The notes under the pieces: model-generated
Seen by the model: only the letters and a program-made list of their open reading frames with translations
Database searches by the model: none
Told to the model about the DNA's origin: nothing
Shown here: piece by piece, positions 45,374 through 59,749 of the stretch
Layout: every line of letters starts with the position of its first letter
Position numbering within the stretch: the stretch's first letter is position 1
NCBI RefSeq assembly: GCF_020740795.1
Contig: NC_067283.1
Location: forward strand, 43,699,659 to 43,763,658
Origin: Apus apus
Taxonomy: Eukaryota; Chordata; Aves; Apodiformes; Apodidae
DNA: 64,000 nucleotides
Reading direction: 5' to 3'
Translations under genes and position numbers: made by a program

Positions 45374-48300
45374 CTCCTTGAGTACATGATCTGTGGATGA
45401 AAAAAGCTCTATTACAAATCTTTCCAAGTCCACCTGTATTGTTATTGTTGCTTTGCTCCACTAACTCTGAGTCAATATAACAAGTTCTTCTTGTTGCTTT
45501 TTATGAGCTGACATTAAACTTGCAATTGTTTGGGGTCGTTCATTGCCTCAGAAGTGCAATTATAGCCATTGAAGTCAATTGTACAGAACAAGAAGCCTGT
45601 GGGAGAAAACAATCAGCACACTAAGGAGTAGAATGATCCCTGCAATAGTGATTATAACAACCATATCTAATTTGCAGACTCACCCCTCTGTAGTGCCTGC
45701 TTGAAAACAGACAGCACAAAACAGCTTTTTTGTTCACCAACTGAATACTTACTAAATAAATACCAACTAAATAATAAAATTACGGATTTGCTTCTAAGAT
45801 TGAAAAGCTTTTTCTTATCCAGTATGGGGAAAGAGAACTTCTTGCTAACTGCAGTGCAAATCTGGGTCTGGTGGAGGGTGTGAGATGCATATTCATTGGA
45901 ATGTTTCTACACTCTTCGCTGTTTCATTATCTTCGTTCACCTTTGCAGTCACAAGCACAGTGTCATTTCTCCAGTTCATGATGATAATCGTAAATAATTC
46001 ATCTGGTGTGAAAAATGTTTTGGTATAACTGATTTTTCCTTTTGTTAATTCCTCTTGTCTCCATTTTTTGTACATGCACAGTAAAGCCAGACACATTAGA
46101 GACAGCTGATATATGGACCAGCCACACCCAAGACTTCTGCCTCTTTCAAACACTGCAGTTACTTGCTTGGCCGTTATCAGCAGTATAAGCACAAAATAAG
46201 AGAGGGGTTAATTTTATATGAACACTTTGAAAGCTGGTGTCAGCCTGCCCAAGTATTAGTTTCTTTCTCTGTCTCTCCAAGTCAGTTATCCGAATGGTAT
46301 CCTGTCCCACAGTTCCTCCTCCAAAGCCAAATCCACCTTTTGGCTCTGCAGCATTAGAGTCATTCTGCACCTTCCTACCTGGCTTGCTTTGCTCCTCACT
46401 CTTCTTCATCCCTTCCCACTTGTTGTGCTGTTCTGGTGAAATGGTTTTCCTCCTCAAATGACTCACACATAAAAGACGTCTCCAAAATGTTTCCATCTAC
46501 AGTGGTGGCAGTTTCCTTTAAATAAATTCAGGACAAAAAAACCCTTTCCTTAAAAAAGCACGTGTGTGCATTGAATACTCTGTGACAAGAGACAGGGCAC
46601 TGTCCTCTGATCTCTCCCCAGTCAAGGTCTGTCGTGTGAGCTCTCTGAGGAAGGGATTATCTCTGAAGCCTTTCATTGGCCAGGGTACAGGACAGAACTG
46701 TGACCAAAAAAACCAAATAAATTATCATCATAAACCTGAGATGGGGCTCAATGAAGCTGCACATGCTCGAAGTCCAGCTGACTTTGATTAAAGATCCACG
46801 TGCACAAAAGCTGACCTCCCTGGGGTTGCTTCACATGAGTGCAAACAAGTATCACCCATAGGAAAAGACATCACTTCTCTATGGTTTCTAAGCTATTTGC
46901 TGAGACCTATTTGGCTTCATCTTGTACGGTATCTATACAGCTTTTTACATAAAACTGTGTATGCAAAGTTTTACATGTGAGAGGCTGCCAGATGGGCATT
47001 TTCATTTTGACTTTCTATGTGCTGAGCAAGGCTAACTGTATTTTGGGAGCATGTTTATGCATACTTCAATGCAGTATTTTTCAGTTTGCTACTCTTTCTT
47101 CACTACAGTAATTCAGCCCTGCTTTCCCAAGAGTAATAGGAAAGAGCTAACAGATGCACTGGATCAGGCAGAAGGTGAATGTGTCTCCTCCCTAGACAGC
47201 AGTAGGAGCAGATGTCTATGAGAAGGCTGTTGGGACTGGGCTACCACACATGGGTAATTCCTCTGAAATACCCTCTTAGTTGCTGCCATCTCAGGCCTTA
47301 GAGACTTCTTGAGCCAGATGTCATATCCTCTCTAATAGCCCCTGATGGACCTTCTCTGCCCCTGAACGTATTTGATGGCTTTTTGAGCACATGCATGTGC
47401 AGCAGGCAAATCCACAAGGTGCCCATCTGTTTGTTAAAAATTCAAACAGCAGCCTGAGTGCCAGAAGTGGTCTGGTTTAATTGGCTTGGCTCTCTCAGTA
47501 AGTTCCAGACTTGCAGGGAGAAACCTTGTCCAAAAAAGTATATTTTTAATTATCTGAGACATGCTTAAGCCTTTTATAAACTGAGGTATATTTATCCTAT
47601 GTTATAACTGTTAAGGGATTTTTAAGGGTGTATTTATGCTTGACTATTGCTTATGATTAGGTTGTTTTAGTATAATTATTAAAATTGAAAACATGACATG
47701 GTCTAATGTTACTGCTTCAAATGTCTTAGTTTCCATGTGTAAGCCCAAACAGGACTAGAAAAGCCTGGGCAGTAATAATGGTAATAATACAATTACTAAT
47801 TTTGCAGGCACCCAGCCTTTCATCCTGCTTTGCACCAGGAGGGGAAGGTCCCTCTTGATAACAGTAAAAAAGACACACACATACTGTAAGGTATAATTTA
47901 AAATACTGGCTATTATAGCTAACTCTATAAGGAGAACATAGTATAGATAATCTCATGTCCCATTAACTGGTGGAAATCACAGGTCATGTAGCATCAAAAG
48001 GGCCTCTGACCCATGCACAGCAAGTTGGGCAGACACATTCTGTAGAGGAGGTATTCCCTCATTTTGGTCATTGGAGATACTGTAGGATTTTTTACAAGAA
48101 ACGAGTCTGTTCGTGATTTCCGTTGCCGAACAGAAAGGATGTTCAAAGGAGAACTTGCTGCTGCATGCCTAGATATCAGCATGGACGCTCAGGAGACCTA
48201 AGGACCCATGCCGAGAGGGAATAGCCTGCAGGCTCCTCCCCTAGAAACCACCTGCAAAGTTTATCCACAAAAGATCTGTGCAGCACGAAGCTGTGGGTGC

Positions 48301-51300
48301 AGGAAGTGCAGCACCAAACGGGCTGGGTGACGGGGGGACACCCAGCATGGTGACAGCGGAGCATCCAGAGGCCAGGAATCCCCTTTGTATTGCAATTCCA
48401 CTATATATTGCTAGTGTGATACTGTCCCTGCAGACCATTACTATCACCCTTCTAAATTAAAATCATGTGGAAGGCCAAAGAGGTCAAAGAAGTCAGTTTG
48501 GTATTAAACATGAGCTCCTCCTTGTGGAATACCCGAAGGAGCCTGATCAGAGAACACTGGACTCTGACAGCGTCACAGACAAAATGTCAGTGTGTATATA
48601 TGGTTTTTGCTGTGGTTGCAATGTCTTTGCATGGGGTGCATACAGCAGTCTCAAGAAGAGCTTAATGGGGGTGTGATGGGGTACAGAGGCTTTTTACTGG
48701 CTCCCTGCACAAGCTGAATTTCACCACTACCAAACTGTCTCTTAATCAGCTTGTTTACGTGTATCCCTTTTACAGCCAGACCTTGGCAGAGATTTCTGAC
48801 CAAGACATGAATTTGAAACTTCATATTTTTTTTAGGAGTCTGAATGTCAGTTCTTGCCTTGGATCTGATCTGTGACCCACAGGCCACCTCCTGCAGGTTC
48901 TTCTGGCCACTCCTTCATTTTTCTAGCAGACCTTTAATGCACACTAGGTATAACTTTCCAAGGCTTTTGGACAATCAAATACATGAGAAAACAATCAGGG
49001 GCTTTCAGGGTCAGAATTTAACAACCAAGAAGAATTAAAGACCAGCCTATATATTCTGAGAAACAGGAAACTCACATTTGCACTAGTTTATATACATGTG
49101 CATGACTCTGCACAAACTTTTAGAACAACTTGACCTTATGAGGAAATTGCATCCATTCCTGCATAGAGTCATAAGAAAAATCTAGCAGGAGAAGTAACTG
49201 TTAGTGCCACTTTATCCTCATTACAAACCAAAAAATTAAAGAAAATTTAAGCATTCAAGCAAAACCACAGTGATTCCATTCTGGTCTCTTTCAAAAAGGG
49301 GCTTGCTGCTGTCACCTGGGAAGGGTCAAAAATCAACAAACATTAGACCTACAGTGGTCATGTCTGCCTGCAGAGGTTGTCCACATTCCTGCCACTAGTC
49401 ACCAAAGGTGATAGACTGGAAATTAAGGGACTGTGCAAATGAAAAGTATTCTCCTGAATTGCCAGGCTCCTCAGTGAGATATACTGAGACAGAGAGGCAG
49501 CTTCCAGAAACAAGGCCAGTTATCTATAGCTGACACAATATGTATGTTTATTGAAGAAACAAGTGGGAATAGAAGAAATACAGTGTGCCCAGGGCAAAGA
49601 AAAGCATGTTTGTGCTCAGCACATCAGAGGGGTCATGAAAGAATTGTTCTGTGTGAACACATGACGTCTGCATTGCTGCCAAAGGCAAGGAAACATGGTA
49701 TTATGTGAAGCAGCTTTCATTAAGGACCTCATATTTCTAAGATAAAAATGACAGAAAACGCACAAGAAATTTGCTGCACTCAGTTATTTCATCCCTTTCC
49801 CCTCTTTTGCCAAGTAATACCCATCTCATCCCTCTTACCTGGAGACATTCCAATACACTTTCCAAATCAGAAGAGCAATTTTGCCTAATTCAGAACTGGG
49901 TACATTTGCCCCACAATGAAGCAGAAAATCCAGGCATGAAAGAAAGCATTTTTTTTTAAAGCTTCTGCTAGAGTAGTTTACAGTTACTCCTGTTCCCCAG
50001 AGCATATACAGTTGAATTCTAAGAACTGACAGCCCACTAACAAACTGGTCTATTGAGACCACGAGAGTTATTTATTCTTGTGAGGTCAAATTCTCTATTG
50101 GCTCAACTCCACTAACTTCAATTGAATTCTGCAGTCATAAATTTTACAAAGCTAAACTTCACGGACAAAATTAAAAGTCACTCTTTCTTTGCAGAATTTC
50201 TTCATACATCGAAGCTAACAATGTGAACTGATCAGTTCACGCAACAAATTCATGCAACTGTTTTTCTTTAATAATAGTTAAGGTTGCTTCAAGATACATT
50301 ATCTCATTCTAAGGCTGGAAATGAGACACGAAGGAAGAGTCTCATGTATTCTTCACTTCCCTCATAACACAAATAGCATGTTGAGACTCTCCATATCTTG
50401 AAAATTTAGTTATTGACTAGGACTCTGCTTTCTGCAGAGACTTTTAAAAGCCTCCCTACCTAGAAGTGTTTTTAAAAATCAGCCTGCTGCTAGAAGATGA
50501 AATTTGGCAATGGAATGGGTATTTTTCATCCAAATTTTCATTAAAAAAAATAAATTCCATTTTAGCTTATTTCAGCACCAAATGATGTTAAATCAGTCCA
50601 CAGCCACAATGATGAAAATGCAAAAATGGGCTGAGCTGAACAGGAGAGATGGAACATATTCCCCCAGCCCTGCCTTCACAACAGTTTATGGCCTGTTGGT
50701 CCCCTCATTGTTGTGGGAAATGGAAAGTGTCTGCAAATCCCCACTGGAGGAGTCATGAACTGGATCTGGGTCTCTGCTGTCACGGAAGAGAGCTTTTAAC
50801 ATACCTTATAATTGGCAAAAACGACAAAACACCTGCCATCTGCTTAACTTAAAAGGATAATTTTCCTCTGCTAGGTCCCAAAAAGGACTTTGACACCCAC
50901 TTGCAGTAAAGAAGGACAACCCACTCATCCTCAGTGGAACAAGGTGCTTCTCCTTGAAACCAAGTAAGGCTCTTCCCTTACAGAAACAATCTGGAATTAA
51001 GACTCACTCCCCAATATTTTCTCCTTCATTATCTGTGGCTGACATTTCAGAGGAGGATGTAATGAATCCTGTTTGAAGGCACTTCTCTGCCTCCATGCAC
51101 AATCTAGAGAGCCATGGGCCTAACTGATGGCTGTGCAATTTACCAGGAGACAAATGAGTGGCAGATATCTATATTCTCTGCTGTGTATGGACTTCTACCC
51201 CTACCTGCTGACTGAGCAAGGACAGTAAAGCCTGACATCATGATATGTTCTCTCTGGATACAGGTGGTAAGAAAATAGCTATGGCAAAACCTCAATTGCT

Positions 51301-51822
51301 TCCCAGGGCTTTTGGTCTAGGCTCCTGGGTTAGACTGGTTTTGCCAGCCAGTCCCACCTTGGAAAGCAAGATAACACGGTCTCTGAGCACAGAGGAAGAA
51401 ACACCTCCTTTTAAATAAGTGAACAAGATTCTATCTTTTAACAAATACTTGCACTACAAGTATTTATTCCCAGAAATTATTTGTGAATGCATTTGTTTGT
51501 ATACCTAGATCTTCAGTAGAAGAATATATGCAGTGAGGACACAGCTATGAACACCCAGGAGACTAGTTTATTTCATAGTATTAGGAAAGCAGATGAAAAG
51601 TTTTAAAATGGTAGCCCCAGCTCCTCCTGTGCTTAAAATACAGCCAAGCTATCCACAACACTGCCTACATTGTGAATTGCCAGGCTGGGGATTGAGAGGA
51701 GAGAAAAAAAGGTTACTACATTCAAGGCAAGAGGTAGGAAGACCCAAACATAGATAGGACAGTGAGCCCAGCTAACAAACATAAAGATTCTGCTTCTTCC
51801 CAAGTAGTTTCCTTGCTTTTTG

Positions 51823-51845
51823 CCTTTTTTTTTTTTTTTTTTTTT
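51823..51845. repeat. Poly(T) tract
   Basis: 23 consecutive T. If read on the minus strand it could be the tail of a retroposed sequence, but no source was recognised. Confidence 0.85.
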
Positions 51846-54437
51846 AATGCTATTTAGATTAAGGTGTTTGGGAAATATTAAAAAATAATTCCTTGATATG
51901 TTCCCCACATTAAAGATCTTCCATGTTGTGCACTGAACCACAGGTGGGCTCTAATTCCCCTGGTGAAACATGCTCTCAGATGCACTGAGAAACTGCCCAG
52001 GGAATGACAGGGAAACTGTCATTCGCTTCTGAGCAAAATTTGAGGAAGGATACGACCAGTCCTGCTTTATCTGCATCCTTACTTGCAGGCCATGGGAAAA
52101 GATAAGTATCCCATGCTCTTTTTCCTCTACTCTAGTTCTTCCTCTCTGTGCTTTTTAGATCCCAGTTGCCATAACTGACCTCCACATCCATCTACCTGGC
52201 ACTTGGCAGGGAAGGGGGGACTCCAGCGTGCCAGTTCATTTATGGGGATTTAACTTGCATCCTAACTGCAGTCAGGAAAAACAAACTGAGGGAGCACTGA
52301 GCACTGCCCAGTATATATACCAGCAGGTACTGGGAATAATATATGCAAAAGCTCGAACTACAACTAGCACAACAGAAGAACTGATCCTATTTAAAGATCC
52401 CTTTTTTTTTTAACCTGCAAGAAAAGCAGGGCAAAGGAAGCTACAGAAGGCAAAGAGTAAAAATCAGAAAACACAACTGGAAAACAGAATGAAGAAAAAA
52501 AAGAAGTAACTCTCCTTGCAGTGGGAGGGCTTAATAGAGAATGGCAGCTATTAGCTATCATGGAGTTCCTAGCAATTCCTCCTTGAAAGACATTTTTCAT
52601 TAGAGTTTTAGACAAAATTCTCAGTTGATAAGCAGCAGAGCTCTCAGCTACTTCAGACCAGCACAGGAACTGTCCCCAGATGGATCACAGGTTTATTTTG
52701 AGAAATCCTGCACCCCTCCAGGAAAGAGGCAGTTCTCCCTTGCATCAGCCATGTGTTCCACCTAGAACCTTGTGTGCTCCTGGGACCTCAGGAGAGCTCC
52801 CCACTGCCTGATCAACTGTCATAGCACAGCAGCAGTGTTCAGTTCCAGCAAACAAACAAAAAATATATATACTGACTAGACATATTGTTAATGCAATTAC
52901 AGTAATACTAACACATACTCAATGTTCTGTAGATCTTTGCTTGTTTATTTTTACAACTTCTCATCCATACAGAACTGTATTTGTGTACTCATATAGATGC
53001 TGTGACCTTCTCTTAGCACCAAACAGTATTCAGAGACAAAAAGCATCCCCAAACATTTTCTCACAAACTCTTGGGAGTCTCTGCTAACCTCATTCCACTG
53101 GCACTTTACAAAACAAGCCTACCCTTTCCAGGAAGAAAAAGATTTAAATCAGAACAGGCACTTTGATGGGAGACAAGGTCACATTAGCACGGAGACAACT
53201 ACTTAAGGTTTGGCAGCTTCTGATTAATACCATGCTCAGTCCACTTCCTAAGATATTTTCCAATTTATTTCCATGGGTTGGCTAAGGCCCACACTGTGCA
53301 CACTGTGGGTTATTCCTCTCACCTCAGGCTCTCTCAAAAGTACTAATCAAATAGGAATTAATTAAAAGGGGGAAGAAAGGCCCCAGTTTTGCCCTCATTT
53401 TGCATGGACAGGTTCAGTGGGACTTTTAGAAGGTAGATCAACTGCCTGATGCCTTTTAATTTTTATGCCTTTTTTTATAATTTTGAGAGGAGCATCATGC
53501 TGTGCTTGCAACATCCATTCTCTCATGCCTGACTGGCTTAGTAATCGTGAGTAATACTATCATTCCATAGAGAAGCAGTAAAAGTATACAAACCTGCAAT
53601 TTCTCTGATCCCACACCCTAACTGTTCAAATATCAACAAGACCAAAATCTTCTCTAAAAAATAAAAAATGATCCAAGTGTTCTATGGTTTTGAGGCTCAC
53701 TGAAATTTCTGTCTGACAGCAGTTCAGTGATAACAGAATTGAGGAATATGCTCCACAGGAAAAGATAACAAAGAGTTGATGTTTAAGCGATTTCAGAATA
53801 ATTTCTGAATTTTATTATTAGTTTATATCATAATGGTTCCTCAGCCCTATTTTAAGTATCTTAGGGAAGAACACTTTGTAAGCCAGTTAAAATGCTTCCT
53901 CGTTGGACAGAAATCAATATCCAACAAGGCAGCAATGACTTCTCTCAAATTTTGTTACGCTCACCACAGAAGCATTTAAAATATGAATCCCAGGGAACTT
54001 ACTGCAAAATTGAACAGGTTTTAAATAATCCAGCATAGTAAAAGAAGCTTCCAACACTTCACTCAGAGAACATTGCCTATTCCTGGGAAGAACCTAGGAA
54101 GAGAAGATTGACTGTTCCTCCTGCCATCACCCGTATCGCCAGGGTTGGGGTGGCTGTGCCTGTTTGACTGGAGACAAGGCAACTCCCAACACCCGTGTGT
54201 CATAGAGTGAGGGAGTCCAGGCGAGTCACTCCTGAAGCCATATTCCCTGTGTGTCAATGCTATGTTGTTTGGGATGGAAGAGCTGAGGAAGTTCATTGCT
54301 CCTTTGCCTTTACTTCTCTATAGTCCCTTTGAAGTCCATGCAATCTCTGTTCTTGGAAACAGCATGAGATAATAGCTCATGTATAACTCAAACATGTATA
54401 TGCTTACATATACACGCACTTGGGTCAATACATATGT

Positions 54438-54501
54438 TCTTCATATATATATATATATCTTCATATATATATATATATATATCTTCATATATATATATAT
54501 T
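54438..54501. repeat. Compound (AT)n microsatellite
   Basis: Three blocks of (AT)6-9 separated by 'cttc' (tcttcatatat...), a higher-order repeat of roughly 20-bp period. It is likely to be length-polymorphic. Confidence 0.95.
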
Positions 54502-57500
54502 CCTGTGTGCATTGGGTCTCTTTATCTGTGTTTCTGGAGTAGGGCTCATAAGACAGTGCTGTGCTACATGCCATGCACATGGCACAAAACCTTGAAGAAA
54601 AAATCTTCACTAGACTGACTAGACATATCATTATTCCAATTACAATAATAGTAACACAGACAGATCAATTTATCCAATTATTGCTCACTATGATTAATTC
54701 TTTAGTTAAAACTGTTATAGACAGATTTCCTGGTATTCAGTCCTTTCTCTGGTGCTAATACTTACCCTTTACCATGTCCTGCTGGGTCCTAAGATCAATG
54801 GTGCCAGTCTTAAGAGGGAAGGTTTAAAGTGAGTCACCAGTGTCCCTAATTTTTTTGTTGGGAGGTGTCTGCTCAATATGTGTGTGTAGGCAGGGGCATC
54901 TGTTCCTCCTTGGTTTAGTGTCCACTTAGCATTACTTGTACATGCTCTCTGTTTTTTTGTGGTCATCCACAAGTTAGTTGTTATAACTACTTAGTTTTAT
55001 TAGACTTTTATCCCAAATGGCCACACCATACCATTGCAGGATCATCTTTAAGCTATAGCAGAAGATGGTGCAATGGCATCTTGATGCTTTCCTGATTCTT
55101 GAGCGATGCTTTGCGGGTAGAGCTGAACAGGACTAAGGGGCTTCACAATCACACTTACTTAAGTATTGATTATTTTAAATGATACATTGGATTGCTACGA
55201 TCAGTGGTGGAATGGAGAATTAAAAGGATGGTCAGGTCATTCATTTGAGAGGTAAAGGGTACATAGATTCACTTACTTGGTGTTCCAGGACATGCACCGA
55301 GAAATGTACAGCTTAAGTTAGAAACAGACTCTGGTCTTTTTCCTCAGTTGCAAGGGTGATTAAATTCTGAGCTAATTAAACTAGAGAGTTAAATTACTTT
55401 GCTTATTTTAATGTGCCCTCTAAAAACTGTGCATCAAGATAGTCATCAGACTGGTGAGTGCTTATAAAACACTTCCCTTTTTTGCTGTTGGTGGTCAGAG
55501 GGAGATCCTGGGGGGGCTTCAATGTTCACATCCGTCTCTGCTCGAACCCACTTTTGTCAGGAGCCAGATGTCTCTGAGCAGCAGAGAAGCAGCAAGCACT
55601 CTGTTCAGAAACAGAGAAACCCCTAGGAAACCTGAAGAGAAGGAAGGTCACTGACCAAATACAATTCTCATGTTCAGCTTGTGAATCTGAAAACAGCAAG
55701 ACAAGAATATTGTCTCCTTGGGGAGGCAAGTACTAAAGTCCTGGTGTAAAGCCAGCTTGTATCTCCAACCTCCTGGCCCATGCAAACTGAGGGGCTCATG
55801 TGGGATTTTTTTTGGTGGCACCACTTCACACCCTGTGCCCAGAGCAGGTGTTTGAGCAGGGGAGGGCCATGGCTTGCCCCTGTCCTCCTCCTTGCTGTCT
55901 TTGACCCAAAGTACCACCACAGGGCTGGGAGGACAGAAGGGGAGAATGCCAGCTGCTTCCAGTGTGTTATCCTCTTACTTCTCTTGCAGGGAAGGGAGTA
56001 ATACTGCTTGACCCCAGCTTGTGCTTCTTCCAGGAAGAAGCTTCACTCCATGCAAAAACAGCCTTTCCTCAGGTAACAGCACTCTACCTTCAGTGGGAGC
56101 TTAAGTGGCAATGGGGAAGCAAACCAGATTCGGGTTATAGCTGCAGGAAAACAACTTTATCCTCTTGAGAGCTGGGTTTTAACAACATTTTTTTATTAGC
56201 AAGCCATTTAAAGCATGAGAAAAAAAATCTAGTATTTTAGTCTGTTCCAGCCAAGGAGTGCCTGATAAGGACTCAGTATCTTTTCCATTAATTAAGATGC
56301 TTTAATTAGCTGGGACAACTAATTTAAATCAGCTCTAGGAATAGGTATAACCCTCAAGAGAGCAAAGGACAATGACTGGATTAATTCAGACTAGTCTGAG
56401 GGAAAAATCTGCTTTAGGAAAGGCATTCAAACAAGTAGACCGAGGCATCATTGGATGTACTGCTGGTCACTTAAATGCATCAGGGTTTTTTTTGGTGTTT
56501 GTGTTTGTTGGTTTTGGTTTTTTTTTGCAGACACTGCCTGTTGGTCCTTTCTAGAGCTGCAGTCACAGGTTGTTGTTTTTTCCCCTGTGATGTGATTCCA
56601 GCTGGATTTTTGCATGGACAAGAAAATACACTTTTGACAAACTCAAAAAAATAATCAGACATCTTTGCTTTCTTGTTTGCACAAGCACACTTCTATTGAC
56701 TAAGGAGGGAAATAGGGAAAACAAGGTGCATATTTTGATCAGCCACTGTGATTATTCTAGCAATATCTTTGTGTGCTAAACTCACTGATGTGTTTATCAC
56801 TGCAGTAAGGACTTACTCTGCAGAACAGGTAGAGCTGTATGCAGGTGCAGATAAATCTAAAGATTACTGCTCTGTATACTGAAACATGCCAGTAGGTTGG
56901 CCTGTGGAAGGATTTTGACACTAGATACAAAAAAAGAAAGTGTTTACTCAAGGGTGAAATGTTCTAACTAAACAAAACCTGCCAAAGCCAGGGTAGAGTC
57001 CTTATCATTGGCACAGATGTGCAGCTAACAGCTGCCTCCAAATCCAACAAAATACAGCAATTTTAGAAAGAGCAGCAACTTCTCAGCCTTATACAAACAG
57101 CTGGACATTGTTTGCATGGGCACACCTTTTTTTCCTATCCCCTGCACTGCCATGAATTCTTCACATCAGATTTGAAGCAGGATCTCAAGTGCCTTGAACT
57201 TAATGAGACTATGCTTCTTTTTCCCCAGGAAATACCACTTGGATCTTAAGAAACACATCATCCTGTCCTAACAGAAGCATAAATTCTGTGGGACATGGGT
57301 GTGAATCATAAAGCAGCAGATTAAATTTGGTTCTGCAGATCGGCTGATCCAGTAACTCCAAGGAGCTTGTCGGAAAGAACCGGGACATGAAAATATGCTT
57401 GCAAAAGTCTCCAGTGAGGTTAAGCACCCTGCATTCAAATAATGGTGTTGCATTGCCCACTCTCCACCCTGGCAAATGGTGTACATCCCTATCAGACCTA

Positions 57501-57929
57501 TGTAAGGTTCCTCACTCACCACTTTGAATAATCCCAAAGAGCTGGTCAGCATCAATACGAAGCTTATGTTTCTCACATACTATTCATTTCATCATTTTTT
57601 CAGGAAATCTGGATTAGTTTGGAAGTTTCTTCGTTGTTCTTTTGGGGTTTTTTGGTTCTTGTGTTTTTGAATGGCAATCTGTTGAAAAAAACAATTGCTA
57701 CTCAATACACCAGGAAGGCCTCTTCAAGCAAGCAATTACAGCAGAAGATATTAAAATAAGGCTTCTGCAATATGATGGGAATGATTTAAGAGGGTTACAG
57801 GAAGCTGGAGCCTGCTGTTCTGTCACAAATTATTTCCCTGAGAAAACCCAGTTAGTGAAATATAATCACATCATGGAATTGGTCTTGAAATATCACTAGC
57901 TCCAGGGTCTGGAAATCAGCAGCCCCCAG

Positions 57930-58080
57930 TGACCTTGTATTTAACATCTTTATTCATGATCTAGGAAAAGAAAAGGTAAACAATATAAAGGATAAATCAG
58001 TAGACAAGAAGGGCATTCATCTGAAGCAGAGGCTGGCAATGTCAGGTTTGTTTAGTCCTTGGGGAACTCGAATGGAAAGA
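57930..58080 (+). mobile_element. Possible very old CR1 remnant
   Basis: 'cttgtatttaacatctttattcatgatctagg' resembles the CR1 ORF2 region encoding FNIFINDLD, just upstream of the FADDTKL motif. The following sequence is too diverged to confirm. Confidence 0.3.
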
Positions 58081-59299
58081 GATCTAAATAGAGAACTCAA
58101 GCAGGATGTTATAGGCTACATCAAAAAAAAAAACAAGACTGATGAGTCATTTAAGGGCAGGACAGAATGGAGGGTTGTGAAAAGGGAGAGCAAGGCAAGC
58201 AGAAGCAGAGGAAAAATGAGCTTATTGATGTAATTTACTGTGATGTGAGAAGTGCACGTTGCACACCTGAAGCTAAGAGGTCTGGAAGCCCTTTGCTTCT
58301 CAAACACCGCCGCACTCAAACATCAGCCCAGATCACCAAGATCAGAAAATGAAGAGTGGAAGTGCAAACTGTACCTTCCCACTCTCTTCATCTTGAAAAA
58401 TGCAAGTTGTCATGGCACCATATTGTGAGCTGTCCCCTGGGGCCACTGGTAACCCCAGTCAGCCTTCAGGGCAACTCTCATGGTGTCAAGCAGGTAGGAA
58501 GACCAGCTTCCCTCCACGAAAACCAACGTGCTTGGTTTGTGGGACCCCAAAGACTCTGTCAGTGGCTCCAGAAGGGATTGATTTCGCTCACAAGTGAACA
58601 TGAGGACTAGGAAATTCCAGCACCCTGTTCCCTAGGACACAGAAGGCTGTGCCCAGAAGATGACCAAAACAGGGAGGCTATGTTGTGGAAAACTTAGGCT
58701 TGAATTCCATGGCCCAAACTGAGTGGATAACTGTGAGTGCTTAAAGCAACTGAAAAATCTCTATTCAGTGCTCAGGAACACCATAGGATGCTCATTCCTC
58801 CTGGAAGGGATGTGGGCTGGAGGAAGTACCAACTTCTCCCATGTACAGCAGCATGAGGAGATTGTAAAAGATGCCACAACCTTCCCAAGCAGAAGCTTTC
58901 CATCTACACCCTTCTCTCCCTGTGCAAAAATGCTGCTGGCAAACTGAAACTTAGACTGAGGGGAGCAGTACCCACGGCTTTCCAGCGTAGGGGGTTTTCC
59001 AGTGTCCCCCTTCCTGGAGGGCAGGGAGAGGCTGCTATCCCCGCTATAGCCTGCAGGAAAATCCAGAAGATGGACAAAATGATTGGTGGCTGCCTCTTTT
59101 GGCTTCCTCAAACTATACCCCACGCTAGAGCTGCCTTGTATTCCCCGTGGAGCAAGAGTGGCACCTGGTGGTCACATCCCCCTCGCAATAGCCACGAGCT
59201 GATTTTTTTATTACTTTTTTTTTTTTGAATGCTCGGTACAGAGCAAATGACAAGGCAGTACTTTGTGTAAAGCGGCCCTCATTGACTAGATCACTGACA

Positions 59300-59748
59300 A
59301 CTGCTGACTGCAACGAAGCCGCTGAAGGGTCTGGAGGACAAGTCTTACAAGGAGCAGCTGAGGGAACTGGGGTTGCTTCGTCTGGAGAAAAGGAGGCTGA
59401 GGGGAGACCTCATTGCCCTCCACAACGACCTGAAAGGAGCCTGCAGTGAGGTGTCAGCCACTTTTACCAAGTCACAAGCAATAGCAGAAGAAGAAACGGC
59501 CTCGAGTTGCACCAGGGAAGTTTAGATTGGTGGATATTAGGAAAAATTTCTTCACAGAAAGGGTTGTGAGGCATTGGAACAGGCTGCCCAGGGAAGCGGT
59601 TGGGTCACCATCCCTGGGGTGTTTCAAAGCCCTGTAGATGTGCTGCTAAGAGGGACAGGGTGTAGCGGTGGACTTGGCAGTCTTAAGTTAACGAATGGAC
59701 TTGAGGATCTTAAAGGTAATTTCCAACCAAAACAGTTTTGTGATTTTT
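59300..59748 (+). mobile_element. CR1 LINE 3' end, plus orientation
   Basis: The DNA 'ctggaggacaagtcttacaa' onward encodes the CR1 tail ([20 protein letters not shown]; later [14 protein letters not shown] in a shifted frame) and closes with 'caaaacagttttgtgatttt', a decayed CR1 3' terminus. Confidence 0.92.
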
Positions 59749-59749
59749 T

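Larger units (their letters stand above)
45379..57920. other. Intergenic DNA without recognised genes
   Basis: Scanned for exons of the expected upstream neighbour (EIF1B) and for any known domain; none was seen. Open frames of ~100-116 codons (e.g. minus 45893-46192 and 46146-46496) have no recognised similarity or matching splice sites. It contains only simple repeats (poly(T) 51823-51845, the AT repeat at 54438) and a short local duplication. Confidence 0.6.

Noticed and set aside
54379-54618. Ile/Tyr-rich ORF
   Set aside because: It is a translation of the (AT)n microsatellite.
57209-57576. Overlapping minus-strand ORFs of 88 and 102 codons
   Set aside because: They compete in two frames over the same DNA, with no domain and no splice support.
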